DNA of 64,000 nucleotides from Clostridiales bacterium (GTDB lineage Bacteria > Bacillota > Clostridia > Oscillospirales > Oscillospiraceae): assembly GCA_014799475.1 (NCBI GenBank), contig JAAVHX010000017.1, forward strand, positions 130,102-194,101, in the 5' to 3' direction. Below the pieces are notes generated by a model that saw only the letters and a program-made list of their open reading frames with translations, searched no databases and had not been told where the DNA came from. Both the position numbers and the translations under genes were made by a program. Positions 40,907-49,442 of this stretch are shown one piece after another; the first letter of the stretch is position 1; each line of letters opens with the position of its first letter.

Positions 40907-42264
40907 CGGAAGCCCTCCTCGTCCTTGTAGGATTTGCTGAACCGGAACGTCAGCAGAGACACGGCGCTCAGCGACACGAAGGTCAGTATGCCGATGACCG
41001 CGCCCACATCGTAGTACCGGTTATCGATCGTCAGCTTGTACAGCCAGGTGATCAGCAGATCCGTACTGCCCGCCGTGGATTCCACCGCCCGCGGCAGGCC
41101 CGCGCTGGTCAGGAAGATCACGTTGAAGTTGTTGATATTCCCGGTGAAGGTGGTGATGAGGTACGGCGTAGTGACGAACAGCACGTAGGGCAGGGTAATC
41201 TTAAAGAACATGACCACCGGGTTCGCGCCGTCCACGCGGGCCGCTTCGTACAGCTCCGGCGGGATGTTCTGCAAGATGCCCGTCATCTGGAGCAGCGCGT
41301 AGGGAACGCCCACCCAGATGTTGATGAGAACGACGGAAGCCCGCGCCCATGTGGTGTCCGTAAAGAAGGGCAGGGGCGCGTTGATCAGCCCCATGTTCTG
41401 CAGCAGCACGTTGACCGCGCCGGTGGGCTGGAGCATCTGACGGATGATCAGCAGCGTAACGAAGTGGGGGACAGCCACGGTCAGCACAAAGCAAAACCGC
41501 CAGAACTTCTTTCCCCGGATCTCCTTCCAGTTGATGAACAGCGTCAGGATGAGCCCCGCGAAGTAGTTGGTGAAGGTGGCGATGACAGCCCAGGAGAAGG
41601 TCCAGCCCAGCACCGGCCAGAAGGTCCGGCCCAGGTCGCCGCCCATGTTCAGCATCCGCTTGAAGTTGTCAATGCCCACCCAGTCAAAGAGCACCAGCTT
41701 GTCATTGAGCACGCTGTAGTTGGTGAAGGCCATGCTGGTCATGAACAGCAGCGGCAGGATGGTGAACATCAGGATGCCCGCGATGGGCAGAAGCAGCAGG
41801 GTCTTGTGCAGATTGCCGTCCAGCAGGCCCCTGGCCTCCTCGCGGAGGGAGATGGCGCGGCCATTTTGGCGGAACTCCAGCTCCGCCGCGTAAGCGCTTC
41901 GCAGGGAGATGCGGACCATCAGCACGGCGCACAGGATGATGGCCAGGGTGATGATGCCGTACAGCAGGATCACCAGGGAACGGTCGCCGTCCACGTACTC
42001 AAAGATGTTTCTGGCCTCGTTCCAAATCTTCTGCTGCTCCATGTCGCCCAGGGTGATCAGCTTGCCCAGGTTGTAAAAGCCGGACTCGATCATGTAAAGG
42101 ATAATCGCGGCCTCGATAGCAAGGAACATCAAGCCTTTGACGATCTGTTTCCTTGTCAGGCAGCCCAGGCCCCAGATGACTGCGGACAGCTTGACCGCAA
42201 TGGAACCATCCTTCAGGGCGCTCCTCACGGTAATTTTCCTCTCAGGGCATCCCTGTTCCGCCAT
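40903..42264 (-). CDS. malF: Sugar ABC transporter permease, MalF type
   Basis: A 453-aa permease of the MalF family, with an N-terminal extension of about 150 residues (two additional hydrophobic segments, GLMFLAIEAAIILYMIESGF and VILLYGIITLAIILCAVL) before the usual six TMs. The EAA loop is EAARVDGANPVVMFFKITLP near residue 355. The GVPYALLQMTGILQNIPPELYEAARVDGA context and TAGSTDLLITWLYKLT are typical of maltodextrin permeases. It sits between the binding protein and MalG. It forms the heterodimeric channel that recognises the loaded binding protein. Confidence 0.94.
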   Translation of the reverse strand: MAEQGCPERKITVRSALKDGSIAVKLSAVIWGLGCLTRKQIVKGLMFLAIEAAIILYMIESGFYNLGKLITLGDMEQQKIWNEARNIFEYVDGDRSLVILLYGIITLAIILCAVLMVRISLRSAYAAELEFRQNGRAISLREEARGLLDGNLHKTLLLLPIAGILMFTILPLLFMTSMAFTNYSVLNDKLVLFDWVGIDNFKRMLNMGGDLGRTFWPVLGWTFSWAVIATFTNYFAGLILTLFINWKEIRGKKFWRFCFVLTVAVPHFVTLLIIRQMLQPTGAVNVLLQNMGLINAPLPFFTDTTWARASVVLINIWVGVPYALLQMTGILQNIPPELYEAARVDGANPVVMFFKITLPYVLFVTTPYLITTFTGNINNFNVIFLTSAGLPRAVESTAGSTDLLITWLYKLTIDNRYYDVGAVIGILTFVSLSAVSLLTFRFSKSYKDEEGFR

Positions 42265-42309
42265 AAGCTCTTCCCTCCCATGTCAATTTTTGTATCTCAG
42301 CGCACCCGA

Positions 42310-43605
42310 TCAGCTGACGCCGGAGGTGTTGGCAGCCGCATTAAAGGCCTCGGTCTTCTCGGCGGCGTTGTCGTGGGTCACGGCGCCGTCGCGCAGCTCA
42401 ACGCCCATGCTCTCGGCGGGCGTCCAGTAGAAGGACATCTCGGTGAAGGACCCGCGGGCCACGGCGATGCCGCTGACGGTCTCAGAGTCGGCGCGGCAGG
42501 TGGGATCGTCCTTGACCTCGTTTATCAGCTGATTCTCGCAGGGCACGTAGCCGCGCAGCTCGTAGTGCAGCTTCTGGCCCTCATAACCGGCCAGGTACAT
42601 CGCCAGGTTCAGGGAGACCTCGGGGTACTTGGTGGTGGACTTCACGCCCACGGCTTTGGCGGAGGTGAAGGGACGGATCTGGGAGTTCGCACCGTCGATC
42701 ATCACGGAGGGCAGGGGAGCCACGCCGTAGTTCTCGCCCAGGATCTCCTGAGTCTGGGTCGCCTGCCAGGTGCCACAGACATAGGCGTCACAGTTGCCCT
42801 CGCGCATCATGCCGATGGCGTCGGAGGGCTCGGCTACGATGAAGTTGGGGTTGGCCACCAGGTCCACCAGCAGATTGGTGACGGCCACGCCCTTGTCGCC
42901 GCCGAGATCGATGCCAGCCGCGCGGTCCTGACCGTTGGGGCCGAAGAAGGTGCAGCCGTTGGCCAGATAGAAGGCCGCCAGATAGTAGCCATTGGCCAGG
43001 GGGAAGGCCACTTTGCCCTTCTCCAGCATGGCATCCAGGCTCTTGGCGTCGTCCTCAGAGAAGACGCTCTTGTCGTAGTACATGAAGTAGGTATCGGTGG
43101 TGATGGGCACGCCGTACAGGCCGCCGTCAAAGTTCAGGGTGTCCACCAGGGAGGCGGGGTAGTTCTCCTCCACGAACTGCTTATAGGTCCCGCCCCACTC
43201 GGTCAGGGCGTTGGCCTGGCACAGGGTCTCCAGACCGGTGGAGCCGAACAGGAACACGTCGGCGGCCTTGTCCACGTCCTGGGTGACCAGCTTCTTGGCG
43301 TCGGACTCGCTGCAGACGCCGTAATCAAAGGTGATGTCCCACTCGGGGTGCTCCTCGTTGAACTTGTCGCACATGGTGACCACCCAGGCGCCCAGCTCAG
43401 GGTTCTGGTCCTCGGACGGGGTCCAGATGGTCAGGCTGACCTTCTCCGGCCCGGCATTGGGATCGGAGGAGGGGGTTTGTTCGCCGCTGCTGGAGGGAGT
43501 GGACGGCTGGTCGTCGCCGGTGTTGCTGTCTTTCTTGCCGCAGGAGGACAGCAGGCCAATGACCATGCAGCAGGCCAGGAGCAGTGCTAATAACTTCTTT
43601 TTCAT
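42310..43605 (-). CDS. malE: Sugar-binding lipoprotein, MalE type
   Basis: A 431-aa extracellular solute-binding protein, family 1. The signal peptide MKKKLLALLLACCMVIGLLSSCGKK has a clear lipobox (LLSSC), so it is anchored to the outer face of the membrane. A Ser/Pro/Thr-rich linker leads to the binding fold, opening with SLTIWTPSEDQNPELGAWVV and containing NGYYLAAFYLANG and CGTWQATQTQEILGENYGVAPLPSV, typical of maltodextrin-binding proteins. It is the first gene of the importer operon, behind a consensus promoter and palindromic operator, and divergent from the LacI-regulator operon. Confidence 0.94.
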   Translation of the reverse strand: MKKKLLALLLACCMVIGLLSSCGKKDSNTGDDQPSTPSSSGEQTPSSDPNAGPEKVSLTIWTPSEDQNPELGAWVVTMCDKFNEEHPEWDITFDYGVCSESDAKKLVTQDVDKAADVFLFGSTGLETLCQANALTEWGGTYKQFVEENYPASLVDTLNFDGGLYGVPITTDTYFMYYDKSVFSEDDAKSLDAMLEKGKVAFPLANGYYLAAFYLANGCTFFGPNGQDRAAGIDLGGDKGVAVTNLLVDLVANPNFIVAEPSDAIGMMREGNCDAYVCGTWQATQTQEILGENYGVAPLPSVMIDGANSQIRPFTSAKAVGVKSTTKYPEVSLNLAMYLAGYEGQKLHYELRGYVPCENQLINEVKDDPTCRADSETVSGIAVARGSFTEMSFYWTPAESMGVELRDGAVTHDNAAEKTEAFNAAANTSGVS

Positions 43606-43639
43606 TTCGTCTTCTCCTTATTTTGATTATTTTGCACAG

Positions 43640-43665
43640 CGAAACAGTTGTATTTTGCTGTTTCG
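43640..43665. promoter_or_regulatory. Palindromic operator in the malE leader
   Basis: CGAAACAG, ten bases, CTGTTTCG: an 8-bp perfect inverted repeat just downstream of the malE transcription start. It is a good candidate for the LacI-family regulator encoded divergently. The spacing between arms is longer than for classic LacI half-sites (which are contiguous), so another regulator is possible. Confidence 0.65.
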
Positions 43666-43679
43666 TTTATACGGAAGTA

Positions 43680-43708
43680 AGTATAGCACTACTTGCTCCC
43701 TGTGTCAA
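43680..43708 (-). promoter_or_regulatory. malE promoter
   Basis: On the minus strand, TTGACA, 17 bases, then TATACT, about 75 bases before malE. Confidence 0.9.
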
Positions 43709-43751
43709 CCAGAATTTTTGTGAATTATCGACAATTTATTTGCCTTTTTCA

Positions 43752-43781
43752 TTGACACTTGTGCAGTCTGTGGGTTATAAT
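43752..43781 (+). promoter_or_regulatory. Promoter of the PHP phosphatase - LacI operon
   Basis: TTGACA, 18 bases, then TATAAT, about 90 bases before the PHP gene and divergent from malE. Confidence 0.88.
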
Positions 43782-43873
43782 AGCGGTTACTGACAGTTTA
43801 TCCTTCTATCGTTTCTTTAGTATGTTTCGTAATGTTCAAGCGCCGGCGCCCCCGGCGGAGAGGAGAAAAGCGT

Positions 43874-44668
43874 ATGAAAGCGAATTACCACACGCACACT
43901 GAGCGCTGCCGCCACGCCCAAGGTACAGAGCGCGATTACGTGCAGGAGGCGCTGAAGGCGGGCGTCTCCGTCCTTGGATTTTCCGACCACGCCCCCTTCC
44001 CGGACCATGACTTCGGCCTGCGGATGCTCTATGGGGAACTGCCCGCCTATATCGCCGCCGTTGACCAGTTGACCCAGGAATATATTTCTGATATAATCCT
44101 CTATAAAGGGCTGGAGATCGAGTATCTCCCTCAATATCTGTCCTATTACGAGGAGCTTCTGACCAAGAAAAAGCTGGATTACCTGATCCTGGGGGAACAC
44201 TTCTATCTGGATGCCCACGGGGAGATGCACAACATTTATTTCGCCGAGAGCACTGCGGACTACCTGGATTACGCCCGGGCGATCGAGGCGGCGCTGAAGA
44301 CCGGCTGCTTCCGCATGGTGGCGCACCCGGACCTCTTTACCCTGACGAAATTTGCCTGGGACCGGAACTGCGACGAGGCTGCGGAGCGGATCATCGAGGC
44401 CGCGGACCGCAATGGCGTGGTCCTGGAGTACAACGCCAATGGCCTGCGCCGGGGTGTCCACGACTACCCGGACGGCCCCCGGCTGATGTACCCGCATCCA
44501 AAATTCTGGGAAAAGGTGGTAGGATCCGGCATACCGGTGGTCATCGGCTCCGACTGCCATGAGGCCAAGCAGGTCTGGGACGGCTGTATGCCCACCGCCC
44601 GGCAGATGCTGCTGGATCTGGGAATTACTCCTCTGGACTATGTGGAGGGATTGGGACCGAAATCATAA
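43874..44668 (+). CDS. PHP-domain phosphatase, histidinol-phosphatase (HisK) type
   Basis: A 264-aa protein starting at ATG 43874 (MKANYHTHTERCRHA) behind GAGAGGAG. The PHP metal-site motifs are present: NYHTHTERCRHA (HxH), GFSDHAPFPDHDFG, GLEIEYLP, LGEHFYL, HPDLF, and near the end GSDCHEAKQV. This is the HisK-type histidinol phosphatase layout. No other histidine biosynthesis gene is nearby, and it forms a tight pair with a LacI regulator beside a sugar importer. It could therefore act on a sugar phosphate or another phosphoester rather than histidinol phosphate. Confidence 0.9.
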   Translation: MKANYHTHTERCRHAQGTERDYVQEALKAGVSVLGFSDHAPFPDHDFGLRMLYGELPAYIAAVDQLTQEYISDIILYKGLEIEYLPQYLSYYEELLTKKKLDYLILGEHFYLDAHGEMHNIYFAESTADYLDYARAIEAALKTGCFRMVAHPDLFTLTKFAWDRNCDEAAERIIEAADRNGVVLEYNANGLRRGVHDYPDGPRLMYPHPKFWEKVVGSGIPVVIGSDCHEAKQVWDGCMPTARQMLLDLGITPLDYVEGLGPKS

Positions 44669-44683
44669 ACAATGGAGAGTTAA

Positions 44684-45697
44684 ATGAACATACGGGATAT
44701 TGCGCGACTGGCTAAGGTTACCCCCGGCACGGTGTCTAAGGTGCTGAACAACTACCCGGAGATCAGCGAAGCCACCCGGCAGCACGTTATGCGGATCATC
44801 GAAGCGAATCAGTACGATCCCACCGTCAATCTGCGCACCGGGAAGTCCTCTCCCGCCCATACGCGGGTGGGCATTTTTCTGGAAAGCGTATTCAACCCGC
44901 TCTATTCCTATATGGAGCACATGATCTCCCGCCATGCCTATAACGCGGGATATACGATTTTCGCGTTCCACGACAACTTCTACCAGCAGGATAAGTGGGA
45001 GAAATACCAGGAGCTGGCAGCCTACGCTGCCGCCAATAAGCTGACGGCCCTTATCTATATCGGAGGCAACTTCGGAGACCTTTCGGCAGAGCAGATGGAT
45101 GTGCTGGGGTGTCCGGCGATCTTCATCAATACCGTTCTTCCCCTGCCCGCGGACAACGCCCGGTATTCCAGCGTCCAGGTCAACCACTACGACGCGGCCT
45201 TCGCGCAGATGGGCTATCTGATCCGGCAGGGGAACCGGGAAATCTGCACGGTGATCTCTTCTTCCATTGACAACAGCGTTTACGGCGTCCGGGCCGAGGC
45301 ATACCGGGCCGCGCTGCGGCGGCATGGGTTGGAGAAAAACCTGGAGGCTTTTCTGGAGAGCGATTATGACGGAAATAAGGCTTATCTGGCAGTGTCCGAA
45401 TATCTGGCCGCCCACCCGGACACCACAGCGGTGTGCAGTGTGACCGATTACATTGTGCCGGGCATCCTCCGCGCTATCCATGATGCTGGAAGGGTCCCGG
45501 GGCGGGATGTGGCGGTCATTAGCTTCGACGGCACTGGCGGGCTGGAGCACTGCATCCCGTCCGTGACCACCTTTGAGCAGCCCAGGGAGGATATGGTGGA
45601 ATTTGTCTCTGACTTGCTCTTTGACCTCATCAGCGGGAAGCGAAAGCACCAGCACGTGATTTTCCAGGCGAAATTTGTCAAGGGAGAATCCTGTTAG
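44684..45697 (+). CDS. LacI family transcriptional regulator
   Basis: A 337-aa LacI/GalR-type regulator. The N-terminal HTH MNIRDIARLAKVTPGTVSKVLNNYPEISEATRQ is clear, with the hinge around NLRTGKSSPAHTRVGIF. The effector-binding domain resembles periplasmic sugar-binding proteins (FDGTGGLEHCIPSVTTFEQPREDM near the end). Fifteen bases separate it from the PHP phosphatase gene. It is probably the sugar-responsive repressor of the divergent malEFG operon; the CGAAACAG palindrome in the malE leader is a candidate operator. Confidence 0.94.
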   Translation: MNIRDIARLAKVTPGTVSKVLNNYPEISEATRQHVMRIIEANQYDPTVNLRTGKSSPAHTRVGIFLESVFNPLYSYMEHMISRHAYNAGYTIFAFHDNFYQQDKWEKYQELAAYAAANKLTALIYIGGNFGDLSAEQMDVLGCPAIFINTVLPLPADNARYSSVQVNHYDAAFAQMGYLIRQGNREICTVISSSIDNSVYGVRAEAYRAALRRHGLEKNLEAFLESDYDGNKAYLAVSEYLAAHPDTTAVCSVTDYIVPGILRAIHDAGRVPGRDVAVISFDGTGGLEHCIPSVTTFEQPREDMVEFVSDLLFDLISGKRKHQHVIFQAKFVKGESC

Positions 45698-45766
45698 CGG
45701 GAATGGCCGGGGCCTTTGCCTTGTTTTCCGCCGCAATGCTTTTCCAAAGAAAACCAGCGCCTGAAA

Positions 45767-45796
45767 TTGAATACGCTTCCAAATCCTGCGGATAAT
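45767..45796 (+). promoter_or_regulatory. Possible promoter of the AbrB-like ORF
   Basis: TTGAAT, 18 bases, then GATAAT, about 60 bases upstream of the ORF. Confidence 0.5.
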
Positions 45797-45855
45797 ACAG
45801 AGGAAGCGACACAAAAATATGCCGTGCATGCACGGCAGGACGCAGGAGGAAAACC

Positions 45856-46065
45856 ATGAAAGCGACTGGGATCGTGCGCCGCATCGACGATCTGGGCCGG
45901 GTGGTGATCCCCAAGGAGATCCGCCGCACTATGCGTATTCGCGAGGTCGATCCGTCACAGATAACGTTACAGCGGCTGGAACAGGTACGTAAGGAAAAGG
46001 CTGTCCAGCGGGGCGGATTTGAAAAGAAGATCCTACTCAAAGAGGTTGTGGAGCAGGTGGACTAA
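45856..46065 (+). CDS. Truncated AbrB/SpoVT-type protein with unrelated C-terminus
   Basis: A 69-aa ORF behind AGGAGGAAA. Residues 1-35 are a near-perfect AbrB/SpoVT swapped-hairpin start: MKATGIVRRIDDLGRVVIPK, then EIRRTMRIRE. The usual continuation (GDPLEIF...) is lost after REVDPS. The last 30 residues (VRKEKAVQRGGFEKKILLKE) instead resemble the end of MazG-like pyrophosphohydrolases, where an 'ERGGFEK.ILL' tail occurs. The DNA-binding dimer would normally need about 52 N-terminal residues, so function is doubtful. Probably a deletion-born chimera, or a degraded regulator. Confidence 0.6.
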   Translation: MKATGIVRRIDDLGRVVIPKEIRRTMRIREVDPSQITLQRLEQVRKEKAVQRGGFEKKILLKEVVEQVD

Positions 46066-46143
46066 TTGCCGAACTTTGGCCGCTTTTTAAGGCTGACAAA
46101 TATCGTATCGTTTATTACTCAACCGTCTTTTGGACATAAAATC

Positions 46144-46180
46144 AAGCCCCGGGAATTCGAGTATTCCCGGGGCTTTTCTT
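46144..46180. terminator. Bidirectional terminator
   Basis: AAGCCCCGGGAAT / ATTCCCGGGGCTT stem with a six-base loop and TTCTTTT on the plus strand, between the AbrB-like ORF and the convergent histidine kinase. Confidence 0.9.
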
Positions 46181-46218
46181 TTGTGATCCGGAATCCGCGG
46201 CGGACGCCGCCGCAGGCG

Positions 46219-49191
46219 TCAGGTTCCTTCCGAGCCCTGCGCCTGCGCCAGACGGTTGTCCAGCACCTGTCCGATGGTCGCCTTCAGGTTGTCGATCTGA
46301 ACCGGCTTGGCGATGTGGGCGTCCATGCCGGACTCGATGGCGTCCCGCACGTCATCCACAAAGGCGTTGGCGGTCATGGCGATGATGGGGATGCGCCGGG
46401 CCTCCGGGTGGGTTCCGGCGCGGATGGTCCGCGTTGCCTCGTATCCGTTCATCACCGGCATCTGCACGTCCATCAGGATCAGGTCATACCGGCCGGGCTG
46501 GGAGGCCTCGAACTTCTCCACGGCCTCCTGACCGTTGCCGGCGGTGTCGCAGACAGCGCCCAGGCTGGTGAGGATCTTGACCAAAATGATCCGGTTCACC
46601 TCGATGTCGTCCACGACCAGGATGTTCTTGCCCAGGACGACATCGGACTGACTGATTTCCGCCTTCTTCTGCCCGCCCATGACCCGATGGATCGCATCCT
46701 TGAAGGTGCTCATAAAGAAGGGCTTGGGCATGAAATGATCCACGCCGATCTCCATGGCCTCCTGCTCGATCTCCCCCCAGTCGTAGGCGGTGAGCAGCAG
46801 GATGGGTATCTTCTCTGGGTAGTTCTTGCGGATGAGCCGGGCAGTCTCCAACCCGTCCAGGCTGGGCATCTTCCAGTCCAGCAGAATGAGGTCATAGGGG
46901 CGCCCCGCCTCCCGGGCCTCCCGCATCATCCGGATGGCAGTTTCGCCGTCAGTGGAGTAGTCCGTGACCACTCCCGTCCGGGACATGGTTTTAACGATGT
47001 TGCGGCAGACCTCCTCGTCGTCGTCCGCTATAATCATCCTGTCAACGCTGTGGTCGGCCCAGAACCTGGGATTGTCCTCCCGCTCCTGGATGCGCAGCTC
47101 CAGCTCCACGGTGAAGGTGCTGCCCTCGCCCAGTCTGCTCTCCACATGGATGGCGCCGCCCATCAGATCCACCAGGCTCTTAGTGATGGCCATGCCCAGG
47201 CCCGTACCCTGGATCTCGTGGGTGGCCTTGGTCTCTTCCCGGGTGAAGGGGTCGAAGATCACTTTCTGGTAGTCCTCGCTCATGCCCAGGCCGTTGTCCC
47301 TGACCGTGAAGCGGACGCGGCTGTAGTTGTTGACCACCTGGGGCAGCTCCTCCACCCGCATTTCGATGGTTCCGCCCTCCGGCGTGTACTTCACCGCGTT
47401 GGACAGCAGGTTGATCAGGATCTGGTTGATGCGCAGCTTGTCGCCCAGCAGGTGCTCATAGGCCAGGTGGGAGACAGAAATGTCAAAGGCCTGGTTCTTG
47501 GCCTTGGCCTGAGGCCGGATGATGGTGTTGATCTCGTCAATGACCTCGGCCAGGTGCATCTCGGAGATGTTCAGCGTGGCGCTGCCGCTCTCGATCTTGT
47601 TCATGTCCAGCACATCGTTGATGAGCCCCAGCAGATGCTGGCTGGCCGCGTCGATGCGCTGGGTGTACTCCAGTACCATGCCGGGATTGTCCGCCTCGTC
47701 CCGCATCAGGGCCAGGAAGCCGATGATGGCGTTCATGGGGGTGCGGATATCATGGCTGACACTGCCCAAGAAGGCGGTCTTTGCGTCGCTGGCGGCCCGG
47801 GCCATCCGCAGGGCGTCCGCCAGGGAGTCCTGGGTCCTTCGCTCCTGGGTCCGGTCGGAGATGTAGACCACCCGCTTCCTGCGGCCCTGGATGTCGGCGC
47901 AGTAGGCTTTTTCCAGAAAATACTTGTGCTCGCCGGTTTGGGGATTGACTCGCTCGGTGCTTCTGGGCGGCGCCGCCTCCCCGGGGGCCAGGGAGCATAC
48001 CTTGTCATAATATGCCATGACCGCCGCGGCGTCCCCCTCCATGTCGGAGGCCTGGAGGGCGTCGATCACATGCCTCCCCTTCACGCCCAGCACCCGCTCC
48101 ACATTGGGGCTGACGTACTCCAGCTCCTCCGTCTCATGATCCAGCATCATGTATACATCGTCCGTATTGCGGGAGAGGTATGTCGTGAAGACTTCGAACA
48201 ACCGGGTCTGATATTCGGTCTCCCGATCCTTGGCCCTGAGATCCTTGTTGGTGCGCCAGATCAGCAGGGCAAGCACGGCGCAGATCACCAAGATGAGGAG
48301 AAGCATCCACATCGTCATCTGGGTGTCCCGCAGCATCTGGTCCGCTTCCTCCCGGATGACCTCCACTGGAACGATGGAGAGCAGATACCAATTGTCCACG
48401 CTTTCCAGCGGGGTGTAGGTGTAGACAAATCTGCCGTTGTCCCCGTCAAAGATGATGGAACCGGTCTCCTGGGCTTCTATCGCCGCCCGGAAGGCATCGA
48501 CGTCCTCCTGGGGGCTGTGGATGTCGGCGAGGGCGTCAAACACGTTGGCATAGACCCGCGCGCCGGTGGACGGGGCAGAGCGCAGAAGGATGTCCCCATT
48601 TTGGCTCAAAATGTACCCGTATCCCTGCCCATCGTAAAGGGAGAGGGAGAAGGTCTCCAGCACGGTGCTCCGGTCATAGCTCTTTTGAACCAGCCCAGGA
48701 TGCCCATTCTGGAAGGTAAAGGTTTCGTAAAAGGCGAATTTCGGAACGCCGGACACGAGCCCGACGTAGTTGTCGCGAATGCCGCTGCCGGACAGGCTGC
48801 GGTATTCGTCCAGCTCCTGCGGCTCCGTGTGCATGACCTTGCCGTGGTTGCTGCTGGTGGTCCACTGATCCTCCAGACATATCACCGCGAAATTCGCGTC
48901 CGCCTCCGCAAAAACGCCCAACAGATCCTGGTCGTCCGCTGAGACATCGTGCCCGTGCTGGGAAAAGTACTCCGCATAGCTGTGCAGGCGCTCCCGATCC
49001 ATGGAAATGAAATTGTCGAAGGACTGCTTCTGCTGCAGGGTCACGTTCATGACGTCCTGGATCGCGGAATCCGTCAGGTTGTTCTGCAGATTCCGGAGAT
49101 AGCGCACCGCACCCGCCATGATGATCCCCATGCAGGCAACGATCAGGATGACCAGCAGCGGACGCTGGTTTTTTTTGATCTTCTCGATCAT
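46219..49191 (-). CDS. Hybrid histidine kinase with extracytoplasmic sensor and two receivers (kinase E)
   Basis: A 990-aa membrane kinase. TM1 is at about 11-30 (PLLVILIVACMGIIMAGAV), an extracytoplasmic dCache-like sensor covers about 31-290, TM2 lies near 295-315 (MWMLLLILVICAVLALLIW). A PAS domain follows (about 330-455, LEYVSPNVERVLGV), then HisKA with SVSHDIRTPMNAIIGF near 478, HATPase with QILINLLSNAVKYTP and GTGLGMAI, receiver 1 (about 718-845; IADDDEEV, LLDWKMP, PKPFFM) and receiver 2 (about 856-985; VVDDIEVNR, LMDVQMP, AKPV). No DNA-binding or Hpt domain is present. It is monocistronic, with its own promoter divergent from kinase A. Confidence 0.95.
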   Translation of the reverse strand: MIEKIKKNQRPLLVILIVACMGIIMAGAVRYLRNLQNNLTDSAIQDVMNVTLQQKQSFDNFISMDRERLHSYAEYFSQHGHDVSADDQDLLGVFAEADANFAVICLEDQWTTSSNHGKVMHTEPQELDEYRSLSGSGIRDNYVGLVSGVPKFAFYETFTFQNGHPGLVQKSYDRSTVLETFSLSLYDGQGYGYILSQNGDILLRSAPSTGARVYANVFDALADIHSPQEDVDAFRAAIEAQETGSIIFDGDNGRFVYTYTPLESVDNWYLLSIVPVEVIREEADQMLRDTQMTMWMLLLILVICAVLALLIWRTNKDLRAKDRETEYQTRLFEVFTTYLSRNTDDVYMMLDHETEELEYVSPNVERVLGVKGRHVIDALQASDMEGDAAAVMAYYDKVCSLAPGEAAPPRSTERVNPQTGEHKYFLEKAYCADIQGRRKRVVYISDRTQERRTQDSLADALRMARAASDAKTAFLGSVSHDIRTPMNAIIGFLALMRDEADNPGMVLEYTQRIDAASQHLLGLINDVLDMNKIESGSATLNISEMHLAEVIDEINTIIRPQAKAKNQAFDISVSHLAYEHLLGDKLRINQILINLLSNAVKYTPEGGTIEMRVEELPQVVNNYSRVRFTVRDNGLGMSEDYQKVIFDPFTREETKATHEIQGTGLGMAITKSLVDLMGGAIHVESRLGEGSTFTVELELRIQEREDNPRFWADHSVDRMIIADDDEEVCRNIVKTMSRTGVVTDYSTDGETAIRMMREAREAGRPYDLILLDWKMPSLDGLETARLIRKNYPEKIPILLLTAYDWGEIEQEAMEIGVDHFMPKPFFMSTFKDAIHRVMGGQKKAEISQSDVVLGKNILVVDDIEVNRIILVKILTSLGAVCDTAGNGQEAVEKFEASQPGRYDLILMDVQMPVMNGYEATRTIRAGTHPEARRIPIIAMTANAFVDDVRDAIESGMDAHIAKPVQIDNLKATIGQVLDNRLAQAQGSEGT

Positions 49192-49262
49192 GTTTGGCCA
49201 CCTTCATCTTTTTGTTATTTGCGGGTGGGATCTCCAAATGCCCTATCGGTCTCCACATAATA

Positions 49263-49290
49263 AGTATAATCTTTTGATCCCAAAATGCAA
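49263..49290 (-). promoter_or_regulatory. Promoter of kinase E
   Basis: On the minus strand, TTGCAT, 16 bases, then TATACT. Confidence 0.7.
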
Positions 49291-49334
49291 GCCAATAATG
49301 CGGCTGGATAGCAGATCTGTTTTGGCAAAACTGC

Positions 49335-49363
49335 TTGCATTCTATGGATCTTTGGGCTATACT
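49335..49363 (+). promoter_or_regulatory. Promoter of the kinase A - kinase B - HD operon
   Basis: TTGCAT, 17 bases, then TATACT. It uses the same TTGCAT -35 as the divergent kinase E promoter, about 45 bp away, so both may respond alike. Confidence 0.72.
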
Positions 49364-49442
49364 ATGAGGAAATAGCAGGTTTTTTTGGCGTACCCTCAGC
49401 GGCGCGAGTGGACGGAAACTATTTACATGGGTGGTGGGTATC

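Noticed and set aside
40025-43605. A dedicated ATPase gene for the maltodextrin importer
   Set aside because: No ABC ATPase of the MalK/MsmX type is encoded near malEFG in the window.
46066-48942. A 958-codon plus-strand ORF
   Set aside because: It is the antisense shadow of kinase E; its composition (runs of Gly, Val, His, Leu, Gln) is typical of reverse frames of GC-rich genes and it has no recognisable domain.
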